64,000 bases of DNA from Paenarthrobacter sp. A20 (GTDB lineage: Bacteria > Actinomycetota > Actinomycetes > Actinomycetales > Micrococcaceae). This document shows positions 45,888 to 54,087 of the stretch, piece by piece. The notes under the pieces were generated by a model. The model was not told where the DNA came from. It did not search any database and saw only the letters and a program-made list of their open reading frames with translations. The stretch is from assembly GCF_024168825.1 (NCBI RefSeq), contig NZ_JALJWH010000001.1, positions 434,001 through 498,000 of the forward strand, given 5' to 3'. A program made the position numbers and the translations under genes. The first letter of the stretch is position 1, and every line of letters begins with the position of its first letter.

Positions 45888-47369
45888 GTGGCGGGCAACT
45901 TCTACGGCGCAGACGTCGCGCAGCTGCGCCAGTTGGCCAAGGAACTGGCCCGCAAAGCGGACCGCCTCACGGATCTGGGACAACAGTTGTCAGGGTCAAT
46001 CACCAACAGTCCATGGCGGGGGAACGACGGCGACCGCTTCCGTCATGAGTGGAACAGCTCGCATCTGCGGGCCCTCCAGAGCGCGGCGTCCGGCATAAAA
46101 TCCGCCTCCGAGAGTCTTCTCAAGAACGCCCAGGAACAGGACACTGCCAGCACAGGTGGCGGTCCCGGTGGCGCAGGCTCCGGCGGAGCTGGTTCGTCGG
46201 GCGGGAACGGGCAGGAGCTCACGGACCTGCTGAACGCCATGACGCCCGGGGAACGTGCTGAATACCTCCGAAGCGACGAATTCAAGAGGTGGGCGCTCGA
46301 ACATCCCGACGCAGCCAAGGCAGCCATGGATGCGGCCGCCGATTCGGGGCTTATCGAAAAGAAGTCACCCGAATACTCCCAATTCCTCAGCGATTACTGG
46401 AACCAGCAGGCCATGCGGGAGATGGGCATCGATCCCTCCACTTGGGACACCAGCAAGGGCACCGAGTACAACTGGGAAACCATCAAGAAGGTCTACGACT
46501 TCTACGGACAGGCCTTCCTGGCCAACCCGGACCTCCAATGGGCCGGCATGGCCAACATGATCGGCCCCTCCTTCGCCGGCGGCTTCAAGGACATGGCCAT
46601 GCTGCGCGACCTCGCCCAGCAAATAGCCGACAACCCGGCCTCGGACATCCCCATCCCGGTGCTTGACCAGATCGAGCAACTGGCCGGCATGACCGATGCC
46701 GAGATCAAGTTCTATGAGACGTCCATGCTGGACATGAACAAAGAGATCTTCCTGGACCAGGCCCGCCAGCACCAGGCGTACATGAATGGCGGCATCGACG
46801 AGATCAACCGTCTCCGTGATTCCGGGGCCATCGACCCCGGAACTGCAGAGGCTTGGGCACAGATCGATTCCGGCGACCCCGCACAGGTCAAGGAGGGCAA
46901 CACAGCCCTGTTGTACCGCGAGCAGAACGAAATCATCGCTGACGATTACACGAACATGCGCAACCACCCTGGCGGGGAAGCCGTGACCTACATGGTCACC
47001 CTGGCCGGTGAGCCATCCATCCCTGGAGCCAAGAGCTATCCCGAGGTCTTCCCTTACGAATTCAGCGTGGAGAGCCCGGGACCCGAGAACGTCCCCTTCA
47101 CCAACTGGGATAACCCGGCACAGTTCCGCACGGATTTCACCACTGGGTTCCCGGACGGCAACATCGCCGATGCCGACCAACGGTGGGCGCTGATCCAGCA
47201 AGACACTCTCCCGGCCTACCAGGACCTGTTGGCCAACGATCCGCAGGAGGCCAGGGACATCATCGGATCAGACTTCAACGATCGCGTTGAGCAGTATCGG
47301 CCTACCAACAATATTCCCGGCATCATGGACCGGTTCCTGGATGGCTTCGACGCGGAGGTGCACCAATGA
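45888..47369 (+). CDS. WXG100-domain protein with a long C-terminal domain
   Basis: A 493-residue protein. The N-terminal 85 residues form a WXG100-like helical hairpin (NFYGADVAQLRQLAKELA, then NSPWRGNDGDRFRHEW, where WRG is the WXG motif), the hallmark of ESX/type VII-exported proteins. A Gly/Ser linker (about 95-115) leads to a mainly helical region of about 370 residues with no recognised family; it ends FLDGFDAEVHQ. The GTG start at 45888 has GGGGG upstream. The next gene overlaps by 4 bp and encodes a lipoprotein. A secreted effector or toxin-like role is possible but unproven. Confidence 0.78.
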   Translation: MAGNFYGADVAQLRQLAKELARKADRLTDLGQQLSGSITNSPWRGNDGDRFRHEWNSSHLRALQSAASGIKSASESLLKNAQEQDTASTGGGPGGAGSGGAGSSGGNGQELTDLLNAMTPGERAEYLRSDEFKRWALEHPDAAKAAMDAAADSGLIEKKSPEYSQFLSDYWNQQAMREMGIDPSTWDTSKGTEYNWETIKKVYDFYGQAFLANPDLQWAGMANMIGPSFAGGFKDMAMLRDLAQQIADNPASDIPIPVLDQIEQLAGMTDAEIKFYETSMLDMNKEIFLDQARQHQAYMNGGIDEINRLRDSGAIDPGTAEAWAQIDSGDPAQVKEGNTALLYREQNEIIADDYTNMRNHPGGEAVTYMVTLAGEPSIPGAKSYPEVFPYEFSVESPGPENVPFTNWDNPAQFRTDFTTGFPDGNIADADQRWALIQQDTLPAYQDLLANDPQEARDIIGSDFNDRVEQYRPTNNIPGIMDRFLDGFDAEVHQ

Positions 47370-48025
47370 TGCGGCCGTTCCGCGGGCTTCGTCAGCCAGC
47401 ACTCTCCGTGGTTGTCGGTCTTGGACTCCTGGCCACGACCGCATGCCAAATGCCCGGCCCCGTTCCGCAGTCCCAGCCGTCAGAAACGTCCTCATCTTCC
47501 CAAGGGAGCACAGTGATTACCTCGGAATTCTCCACGCTCGACGCCGCAGGTGTTGACCGGATCAGGACGGACAAGCAGGCCCGGCTGGACATGAGCGGCG
47601 GTACCCTGCAGAAATCGGCCGTGCGTGTTTCCGGGGATAGCTACGGACCGGAAATCAATACTCAAGGCTCCGGCAAGATCAACCTCACGATCGTGGGCCC
47701 CAGTGGCGAGGTCAACGGCCAAACGGACCGCATCCGGTTCAAGACCACGGATGCCCGGCCCGACTTTACTGAGGTCACCTACTTCCTCACCGCAGATTCC
47801 TTGGACGGACTCAGCACTCTCATCCGCGACGGCGTGGAGAAGTACGGAATCGACTCCGATGACGCCGAGCGTTGGATTGACTCCGCCGGAAAGGACCCGG
47901 GGTCAAAGAGCGACTACTCGCTGACCTCAGGCACCAGCACAGGGCTTGAGGTGAACTACGACCTCCGCTTTGACGGCTCCAAGGACCAATACGTCATCAT
48001 CGTTCACGTAAGCCCCGCCGACTGA
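47366..48025 (+). CDS. Lipoprotein coupled to the WXG100 protein gene
   Basis: A 219-residue exported lipoprotein. A hydrophobic signal (LSVVVGLGLLATTAC, Cys27) is followed by a Ser/Pro linker and a folded domain with alternating polar strands (KINLTIVGPSGEVNG, DFTEVTYFLTADSLDGLSTL, YVIIVHVSPAD). No family was recognised. It overlaps the WXG100 gene stop (ATGA), indicating coupled expression; it may be a surface partner or an immunity protein. An ATG one codon later is equally possible. Confidence 0.75.
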   Translation: MMRPFRGLRQPALSVVVGLGLLATTACQMPGPVPQSQPSETSSSSQGSTVITSEFSTLDAAGVDRIRTDKQARLDMSGGTLQKSAVRVSGDSYGPEINTQGSGKINLTIVGPSGEVNGQTDRIRFKTTDARPDFTEVTYFLTADSLDGLSTLIRDGVEKYGIDSDDAERWIDSAGKDPGSKSDYSLTSGTSTGLEVNYDLRFDGSKDQYVIIVHVSPAD

Positions 48026-48047
48026 CCCGCCCGTTGCATGGAGATGG

Positions 48048-48503
48048 CTAGACGGGTGGACCAATGTTCGTCTTCAGGTTCTTCATCACCAGGGTTGATG
48101 TCAGGCGTTCCACCCCAGGAAGAGCTGCGAGCTCGTCGTCGTAGAAGCGCTGATAGGCAGGCAGGTCGGCGGCAATGACCTTCAGCAGGTAGTCCGGAGA
48201 GCCGAAGAGCCGCTGGGCCTCCACAATGTTGGGACTCGCTGTTACGCGCTCCTCAAAATCGGCCAGAATGGTGCGCTCCACCTGCCTGAGGGTGACAAAC
48301 ACAATCGCTTCGAAACCCAACCCCACCGCGGCAGGATCGATGTCGGCGCGGTAGCCACGGATCACCCCTGAGGACTCCAAATCACGAAGCCGCCGGTGGC
48401 ATGGGGCTACGGTCAAGCCCACCTTGGAAGCGAGCGCCGTGGCCGTCATTCGCCCATCCTCTTTGAGGTGACGCAAAATGCTTCTATCAATTCCGTCAAT
48501 CAC
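48048..48503 (-). CDS. Lrp/AsnC family regulator of the LysE exporter
   Basis: A 151-residue regulator with a winged helix (IDRSILRHLKEDGRMTATAL, then SKVGLTVAPCHRRLRDLESS) and a C-terminal RAM domain (VEAQRLFGSPDYLLKVIAAD, PGVERLTSTLVMKNLKTN). It is divergent from a LysE-type amino-acid exporter with about 100 bp between them, the common arrangement for export control by an Lrp protein sensing the amino acid. The amino acid is unknown. Confidence 0.92.
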   Translation of the reverse strand: MIDGIDRSILRHLKEDGRMTATALASKVGLTVAPCHRRLRDLESSGVIRGYRADIDPAAVGLGFEAIVFVTLRQVERTILADFEERVTASPNIVEAQRLFGSPDYLLKVIAADLPAYQRFYDDELAALPGVERLTSTLVMKNLKTNIGPPV

Positions 48504-48604
48504 GCAATAATCTTACCCAAAATTGCGGATACAGAGCTAAATCAGGGAACACTTATGGGGCCTTTTTCCCTAGAGTTTTCTTACCAACCAACTCTGGAGA
48601 GATC

Positions 48605-49261
48605 GTGAATCCGCAGCTGTTCCTCGCCTTCATGCTTGTGGCCGTCAGTTTGGCGTGCACCCCCGGCGTCGACTGGGCGTACTCGATTTCCGCCGGCCTC
48701 CGTCAACGGAGTTTCGTCCCCGCTGTTGCCGGCCTCTGCAGCGGGTACGTCATCCATACATTGCTGATGGCAGCGGGGTTGGCCGCACTGCTCGCAGGAG
48801 TCCCGGGACTCCTGGGGTGGTTGACCATCGCGGGCGCCGCGTACTTGCTTTGGCTCGGCGTGGCGACGATCCGCTCGTGGCGAGGGGCGAGCTTCAGTGC
48901 GGAAGGCGGCGTCGTGCAGTCCGGAAACCAGCTCCGAACGTTCATCCAGGGCATGGGTACCAGCGGCATTAATCCCAAGGGCCTGCTGTTCTTCGTCGCC
49001 TTGGTTCCGCAGTTCGTCAGCCCCGAGGCAGCGCTGCCCGTTCCGGTCCAGTCAGGCTTGTTGGGCCTGACCTTCGTAGTCCTTGCCGGTCTTGTCTACA
49101 CCGGCGTGGCCTTGACGTCCCGGAAGTTGCTGGCTTCCCGGCCTGGCGCCGCGCGGGTTGTGACGCTGGTCAGCGGGATCATCATGATCGGACTCGGGAC
49201 AGTGCTGTTGTCGGAACAACTCATTCCATTGCTGCCACTGCTGGCGTCGTCGGGCGCTTAG
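48605..49261 (+). CDS. LysE/RhtB family amino-acid exporter
   Basis: A 218-residue membrane protein with about six helices. It starts FLAFMLVAVSLACTPGVDWA, the family pattern with a Pro-Gly in helix 1, and continues SAGLRQRSFVPAVAGLCSGY and the loop GMGTSGINPKGLLFFVALVP. Such proteins export small amino acids or homoserine lactones. The GTG at 48605 follows GGAGAGATC. The divergent Lrp gene is its likely regulator. Its end overlaps the end of the convergent SRPBCC gene by 4 bp. Confidence 0.93.
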   Translation: MNPQLFLAFMLVAVSLACTPGVDWAYSISAGLRQRSFVPAVAGLCSGYVIHTLLMAAGLAALLAGVPGLLGWLTIAGAAYLLWLGVATIRSWRGASFSAEGGVVQSGNQLRTFIQGMGTSGINPKGLLFFVALVPQFVSPEAALPVPVQSGLLGLTFVVLAGLVYTGVALTSRKLLASRPGAARVVTLVSGIIMIGLGTVLLSEQLIPLLPLLASSGA

Positions 49262-49725
49262 GCCGCCAGCAGCTCGTCCAGGCGCTCGTATCCTTCGATC
49301 ACGCCGTAGTCCATGCCAGTGGCCAGGGCCATGTCGCGGGCTTCCACGGACGGATAGACCTCATGGGCCGACATCCGGGTCCTGCCATCGATTTCCTCGA
49401 AGGTGGTGGTGCTGATGACCACTTGGTTGGGAGCGCCGTCGAACTCGACTGTCTGGATGATCAACGCATCGGATTCAACGGTGTGGAAGACGCCGCGGAA
49501 GCCATACATCCCACTGTCGTCGCCACTTTCGTACCGCCAGCTGCCTCCAGTGGTGGCGTTGTACTCGGTAATCTTCGTGACGGTGCTGCGCGGGCCCAGC
49601 CATTTGGCCAACAGGTCCGGGTCAACGTGGGCTTTGAAGACTGCACTGACCGGGGCATCGAATTCGCGGACTGTGTCAACGAACGGGACGCCATCGCCGG
49701 CAGTGATTGTTGTTGGATTGCTCAT
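49258..49725 (-). CDS. SRPBCC (AHSA1-like) domain protein
   Basis: A 155-residue START/AHSA1-like hydrophobic-ligand-binding protein. The pattern VREFDAPVSAVFKAHVDPDL, AKWLGPRSTVTKITEY, GGSWRYESGD and GFRGVFHTV is typical. It follows an ArsR regulator gene by 32 bp on the same strand, a frequent pairing in actinobacteria. The ligand is unknown, and the role is probably non-catalytic binding or stress-related. Confidence 0.92.
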   Translation of the reverse strand: MSNPTTITAGDGVPFVDTVREFDAPVSAVFKAHVDPDLLAKWLGPRSTVTKITEYNATTGGSWRYESGDDSGMYGFRGVFHTVESDALIIQTVEFDGAPNQVVISTTTFEEIDGRTRMSAHEVYPSVEARDMALATGMDYGVIEGYERLDELLAA

Positions 49726-49757
49726 TTCAGTTCCTCTTTCTTCTTTGCTGGTTGTGT

Positions 49758-50108
49758 TTAAGGTTCTTGTTCCACTGGGCTGGCGCCCAACAGGTCATCC
49801 AGGCGCCGGAAGCGGGATTCGGCGATCAGGCGGTACTGGTCAATCCAGGCCGTCAAACGCTCAAGCGCCGCTGCATCGAGATGGACAGGCCTCCGCTGGG
49901 CATCGCGGGAGCGGGTCACCAACCCAGCGTGCTCCAACACCTGGATGTGCTTTGAAACGGCTTGCTTGGTGATGGCGAATGGTTCCGCGAGCTCGTTGAC
50001 AGTGGCATCTCCGCGGGAAAGCCGGGCAACGATGGCCCGCCTGACCGGATCAGCCAATGCCATGAAGGCCTTGTCCAAGGTGTCAGGGCCCGGAGCATCG
50101 TGTTGCAT
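49758..50108 (-). CDS. ArsR family transcriptional regulator
   Basis: A 116-residue winged-helix regulator (LADPVRRAIVARLSRGDATV, NELAEPFAITKQAVSKHIQV, then GLVTRSRDAQRRPVHLD). It has no Cys metal-binding pair in the recognition helix, so it is probably not a metal sensor but belongs to the group that precedes SRPBCC genes. A symmetric operator-like array lies 30-65 bp upstream of its start. Confidence 0.93.
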   Translation of the reverse strand: MQHDAPGPDTLDKAFMALADPVRRAIVARLSRGDATVNELAEPFAITKQAVSKHIQVLEHAGLVTRSRDAQRRPVHLDAAALERLTAWIDQYRLIAESRFRRLDDLLGASPVEQEP

Positions 50109-50137
50109 CGCCGCGTCACCCTTTCGTCATCATCATT

Positions 50138-50173
50138 AATCAACCGTTTGCTTGATCAACTACTTGGTTGATT
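50138..50173. promoter_or_regulatory. ArsR operator array
   Basis: Three elements lie exactly 14 bp apart: AATCAACC (50138), palindromic TTGATCAA (50152) and GGTTGATT (50166). The outer two are each other's complement, so the whole stretch is symmetric about 50155/50156. It lies just upstream of the ArsR gene start and fits an ArsR autoregulatory site. Confidence 0.7.
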
Positions 50174-50215
50174 ACAACGATACGCCTCTCCTGTGGAAGG
50201 CACAATGGTTTTTTC

Positions 50216-51187
50216 CTACTCGCCGCCCAGCTGCCGGAAGTCGTTCTCCCACAACCTGCGCATTTCGGCGTCCTTGCGGATGACTTCCGAGGTCTCCAGC
50301 TCTGCCGGCGGGGCGGGCCGCTTGGACCGCGGAGTCAGGGTACGGCGGCCTTGGTCAACTGCCAGGAGTGCCCTGTCAGTGAGGGCGTCATTCTTCAACG
50401 CCAGATTGGTCTTCCGACGACGCAGGACTTCCTTCAAGGCAGCCTGCGCGGATTCGAAGTCGCCCCGGGCCCGCAGGGAACGTGCCCGGATCAACAACAA
50501 CGCGGCCGAAAGGTCGTCCGTGTTGAGCAAACCCTCAGTCCAGAGCACAACGTCGCGGTGCCGCTGCAACGAGTATGCGGCTGTGCAGCGTGCCAGGGCA
50601 GAAGGCAACGACGGCGGCAGGCTCACCACAGCCTCCAGCGCCGACTCAGTCATCCCCATCTCCCGGAGGCAATGGGCCAGCGCCAGGAACACCGATTCCT
50701 CGCTGAACAAGACAGGAACCTCAATGCGTTCGGCAACCTCGACCCGGGTGACCACCTGCCCAAGGTAGATGGCCGAGAACTGGCTGGCGTCGTCGTCGAT
50801 CCTTGTTGTCAGACCGCGCTGCAACAGCTCGGATGCCCTGAGGAACCCGCCGTGCTTGTATGCGAGCAGGCCAGCCATCACATTGCATAATCCGGCCCAC
50901 CCCGGATTCATGCGGCCAAAAGCCAGGAGCCGGTCCGGTTCCGTGGACGTGAAGACGGCTTCGTGCATCGCCTTCGCTGTCTTGGGGGAGAGCATCTTCA
51001 GCCTCGGAACATTGCCCACCAAGGATAACTTCGCGTGGTCACGGCCGTTCAGGACCCCGGAGAGAACGTCATTGACACCGTCGGCCAAGCCGCGGACCGG
51101 TGTCCGGACGTAACCTTCCCGGAACGGTGTCAAATCCCGGGTGTCATGGAAGATCGTGTGCACGCGCCCGTTTGGAACTTGGCTCAT
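50216..51187 (-). CDS. Conserved hypothetical protein, TPR-like helical repeats
   Basis: A 323-residue protein not matched to a named family. The central region is helical with a repeat character resembling tetratricopeptide units (CNVMAGLLAYKHGGFLRASE, ESVFLALAHCLREMGMTESA, ALLLIRARSLRARGDFESAQ). The basic C-terminus ends LWENDFRQLGGE. No signal or membrane segment is present. It is convergent with nothing and lies alone; a protein-interaction role is only suggested. Confidence 0.7.
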   Translation of the reverse strand: MSQVPNGRVHTIFHDTRDLTPFREGYVRTPVRGLADGVNDVLSGVLNGRDHAKLSLVGNVPRLKMLSPKTAKAMHEAVFTSTEPDRLLAFGRMNPGWAGLCNVMAGLLAYKHGGFLRASELLQRGLTTRIDDDASQFSAIYLGQVVTRVEVAERIEVPVLFSEESVFLALAHCLREMGMTESALEAVVSLPPSLPSALARCTAAYSLQRHRDVVLWTEGLLNTDDLSAALLLIRARSLRARGDFESAQAALKEVLRRRKTNLALKNDALTDRALLAVDQGRRTLTPRSKRPAPPAELETSEVIRKDAEMRRLWENDFRQLGGE

Positions 51188-51343
51188 GAAACCATGCTAA
51201 CCGCCGCTGAACTGGGCACATCCCCTGCTATCGGAGGCATTTCAGGAGTATTATGGCGGCGTCGGCAAGGTTTTGCCACACCCCTTGCCGCAGGTCGGCT
51301 CTCCATGAGAAGAGCCGGTTAACCGCGTGAAAGGGAGGACTTG

Positions 51344-51823
51344 ATGACCACCGCTTCGCACCCCGCCGAACACCACCACATGATGGGGTTGACACTTCGC
51401 AACACCGCCATGGGCGTTGGCATTGTATTTCTGCTGGTTGGTGTCCTGGGCTTCATCCCGGGAATCACCACCAATTTCGGCGCCATGACCTTTGCGGGAC
51501 ATGAATCCGGCGCCATGCTGCTTGGAGTCTTCCAAGTGTCCATACTCCACAACATCGTTCATCTGCTGTTTGGCGTGGCCGGCTTGGCCATGGCAAGGAA
51601 CGCACGCATGGCCCGCCTGTTCCTCCTGGGCGGCGGCGCCGTGTACATCGTTCTTTGGATCTATGGCCTGGTCATCAACCAGGAAACAGGCGCCAACTTC
51701 GTTCCGTTCAACACGGCCGACAACTGGCTGCACCTGATCCTCGGCGTTGCCATGATCGGTTTGGGCGCCTGGCTGGGCAGGGATGCCATGGACGAATCAC
51801 CGGCGGCGCGAAGGAACATGTAA
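51344..51823 (+). CDS. DUF4383 family membrane protein
   Basis: A 159-residue membrane protein with four helices: GVGIVFLLVGVLGFIPGI, LHNIVHLLFGVAGLAMA, LFLLGGGAVYIVLWIYGLV and NWLHLILGVAMIGLGAWLG. The paired motifs HNIVHLLFGVAGL and NWLHLILGV are the DUF4383 hallmark. The ATG at 51344 has GGGAGGACTTG upstream. Function of the family is unknown. A strong terminator follows. Confidence 0.88.
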   Translation: MTTASHPAEHHHMMGLTLRNTAMGVGIVFLLVGVLGFIPGITTNFGAMTFAGHESGAMLLGVFQVSILHNIVHLLFGVAGLAMARNARMARLFLLGGGAVYIVLWIYGLVINQETGANFVPFNTADNWLHLILGVAMIGLGAWLGRDAMDESPAARRNM

Positions 51824-51851
51824 ACCTTCCTGCACGTCTTGTGAATCAACG

Positions 51852-51894
51852 ACGGCGGCTGCCCCCTTCGTGGGGACGGCCGCCGTTTTGTTTT
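51852..51894 (+). terminator. Intrinsic terminator after the DUF4383 gene
   Basis: ACGGCGGC...CCCC pairs with GGGG...GCCGCCGT around a TTCGT loop and is followed directly by TTTTGTTTT. It ends the plus-strand gene, and its inverse also faces the end of the minus-strand IclR gene. Confidence 0.88.
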
Positions 51895-51912
51895 CGCCGA
51901 GGTTTTCTGGCT

Positions 51913-52716
51913 TTAGCGCGGGGCTCGTCCGCCCAACCGCGTGGTGACCTTGGCAGCTGCTGCAGCACACGCTTCGCCGAGGCTTGCCAGGGTGTCCTGC
52001 GAGACGCGGAATTTCGGCGCAGGGATCAGGACCGACGCCACGATGTCGCCCCGGTGGTCATAAACGGGAGATGCCACGCCCACCTCTTCGATGGACGTTT
52101 CCCCGAAGTTCACAGCCCAGCCGCGCTCCATCGACTCCTTCAGCCGCACAAGGTACGTCTCGACCGCGTCCTCGTCCATGCCAGAAAGGATGACCGAACC
52201 GCTGCGCAACAGCTGTCGCACGCGGTCCTCGTTCTCCGCGGCAAGGAACACTTGCACCGACGAACTCAGGGCCTCGTTGTAACGGGCACCCAGCGGAGCC
52301 AGGTGCTTGACCTGGTGCCTGCTGGGGATCTGTTCCACGCACATGGATTCGTTGCCGTTCCACACCATGAGCGCGCTGGTCTCCCCTGTACGTTCGGTGA
52401 GTTCGCGCAGCACGGGGTAGGCGACACGGCGCTCTTCGAGTTCCGCCAGGAGCGGGCCCGCCATGGCGATCATCCCCAGCCCCATGCGGAACCTGCGCGA
52501 ATCGACGTCGCGCTCTACCAGGTTCTCCTGTTCCAGCGTCGCCAGGATGCGGGAGACGGTGCTCTTGTGCAGTCCGATCCGGCCCGCGATTTCAGTAACT
52601 CCCAAGAGGGGCTCGTCAGCCGTGAAGCTGCGAAGGACTGCTATGGCGTTGACGATCACCGACGTGCTTTTGTTATCGCCGTTGCTTGGAGCGTCGTTGG
52701 ATTCCGAGGGGGTCAT
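51913..52716 (-). CDS. IclR family transcriptional regulator, creatine cluster
   Basis: A 267-residue regulator with an IclR winged helix (VTEIAGRIGLHKSTVSRILATLEQ, in parts VNAIAVLRSFTADEPLLGVT) and C-terminal effector domain (GARYNEALSSSVQVFLA, VGVASPVYDHRGDIVASV). It lies downstream of the creatinase gene on the same strand, 86 bp away. It probably controls the creatinase/carrier genes; the candidate site GTTGC-N7-GCAAC lies upstream of the carrier gene. The ligand is unknown. Confidence 0.9.
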   Translation of the reverse strand: MTPSESNDAPSNGDNKSTSVIVNAIAVLRSFTADEPLLGVTEIAGRIGLHKSTVSRILATLEQENLVERDVDSRRFRMGLGMIAMAGPLLAELEERRVAYPVLRELTERTGETSALMVWNGNESMCVEQIPSRHQVKHLAPLGARYNEALSSSVQVFLAAENEDRVRQLLRSGSVILSGMDEDAVETYLVRLKESMERGWAVNFGETSIEEVGVASPVYDHRGDIVASVLIPAPKFRVSQDTLASLGEACAAAAAKVTTRLGGRAPR

Positions 52717-52802
52717 GGGTTCACTATATTTCGACGGCGGTCGCCGCGCCGGACCCGACTTGGCCAGTGGACACCGCGCACAGTATCCACCGGCCCAGGC
52801 AC

Positions 52803-54059
52803 CTAGGCTCCGATGATGTTGTACTCGGGCCCAAACGGGAACTTGGTGATGTTCTCGGCGCCGTCTTCGCCAACCACCAGGATGTCGTGTTCGCGGTACC
52901 CGCCGGCACCCGGCTGGCCGTCAAGGACAGTGATCATTGGCTCCATGGACACCACCATGCCCGGCTCCAGCACGGTATCGATGTCTTCGCGCAGCTCAAG
53001 GCCGGCCTCACGGCCGTAGTAATGGCTGAGCACGCCGAACGAGTGTCCGTAGCCGAACGTGCGGTTGGCCAGGAGCCCGTGGCTGACGTAGATCTCGTTC
53101 AGCTCAGCGGCGATGTCCTTGCAGACCGCGCCGGGCTTGATGAGTTCCAGGCCGCGCTTGTGGACGTCCACGTTGACGTTCCACAGCTCCAGGGAGCGGG
53201 CATCCGGTTCGCCGTAGAACAGGGTCCGCTCCAAGGCCGTGTAATAGCCGCTGGTCATGGGGAAACAGTTCAGGGACAGAATGTCGTGTTCCTGGATCTT
53301 GCGGGTGGTGGCCCAGTTGTGGGCGCCGTCGGTATTGATGCCCGACTGGAACCAAACCCAAGTGTCGCGGATTTCGGAGTCCGGGAACGTGCGGGCGATC
53401 TCGTGCACCATTGCCTCGGTGCCGATCAGCGCGACCTCATACTCCGTGATGCCGGCCGTAATGGCGTTGCGGATGGCTTCGCCGCCCAGGTCGCCGATGC
53501 GGGCACCATGCTTGATGACCGCGATTTCCTCGTCAGACTTAATCATGCGCTGACGCATGGCCGCCTGGGCCACATCCACCAGTGTCGCGCCGGAGAAGGC
53601 GGCCTGGATCTTGTTTCGATTGTCCAGCGGCAACGAGTCGTCCTCGACGCCGATGCGGCGCGGGTTGATGCCGCGGGTTCGCAGGACTTCCTGGATGGCG
53701 TGGATGTAGTTATCACGACGCCAGTCCGTGTACACCAGGTTGTCGCCGTAGCTGCGGCGCCAAGGCATCCCGGCGTCGATATTTGCCGTAATGGTGACAG
53801 TGTCATCCTTGGTGACCACCATCCCGTAGGAGCGGCCGAAGTAGGTGAAGAGGAAGTCGGAGTAGTACTTGATGGAGTGGTAGCTGGTGAGGATGACGGC
53901 GTCGAGGTCCTTCTCGGCCATGATGCGGCGCAGGCCGCTGAGGCGACGCTCGAACTCTGCATCGGAGAACGTCAGCGAGACCTTCCCGCCATTGTTGAGG
54001 ACCTTGGTGCGCTCGAGCTTGGCGACATCGTTGACGGCCTCGTTCTGGGTGATGGTCAT
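52803..54059 (-). CDS. Creatinase (creatine amidinohydrolase)
   Basis: A 418-residue pita-bread-fold enzyme of the M24 group. Long stretches resemble Pseudomonas putida creatinase: SYHSIKYYSDFLF, PWRRSYGDNLVYTDWRRDNY, FQSGINTDGAHN, which contains the catalytic His of GAHN, and FGYGHSFGVLSHYYGREAGL. It hydrolyses creatine to sarcosine and urea and uses no metal, unlike related peptidases. The ATG at 54059 follows GAAAGGAAAG. It is next to an MFS carrier gene and near the sarcosine oxidase operon, which supports the assignment over a peptidase. Confidence 0.95.
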   Translation of the reverse strand: MTITQNEAVNDVAKLERTKVLNNGGKVSLTFSDAEFERRLSGLRRIMAEKDLDAVILTSYHSIKYYSDFLFTYFGRSYGMVVTKDDTVTITANIDAGMPWRRSYGDNLVYTDWRRDNYIHAIQEVLRTRGINPRRIGVEDDSLPLDNRNKIQAAFSGATLVDVAQAAMRQRMIKSDEEIAVIKHGARIGDLGGEAIRNAITAGITEYEVALIGTEAMVHEIARTFPDSEIRDTWVWFQSGINTDGAHNWATTRKIQEHDILSLNCFPMTSGYYTALERTLFYGEPDARSLELWNVNVDVHKRGLELIKPGAVCKDIAAELNEIYVSHGLLANRTFGYGHSFGVLSHYYGREAGLELREDIDTVLEPGMVVSMEPMITVLDGQPGAGGYREHDILVVGEDGAENITKFPFGPEYNIIGA

Positions 54060-54087
54060 GGTCTTTCCTTTCAAGGGGTTGGTAGTT

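Noticed and set aside
52803..54059. Xaa-Pro aminopeptidase
   Set aside because: The fold is shared, but the long matches to creatinase (GAHN region, YYSDFL, YGHSFGVLSHYYGREAG) and the sarcosine oxidase context favour creatinase.
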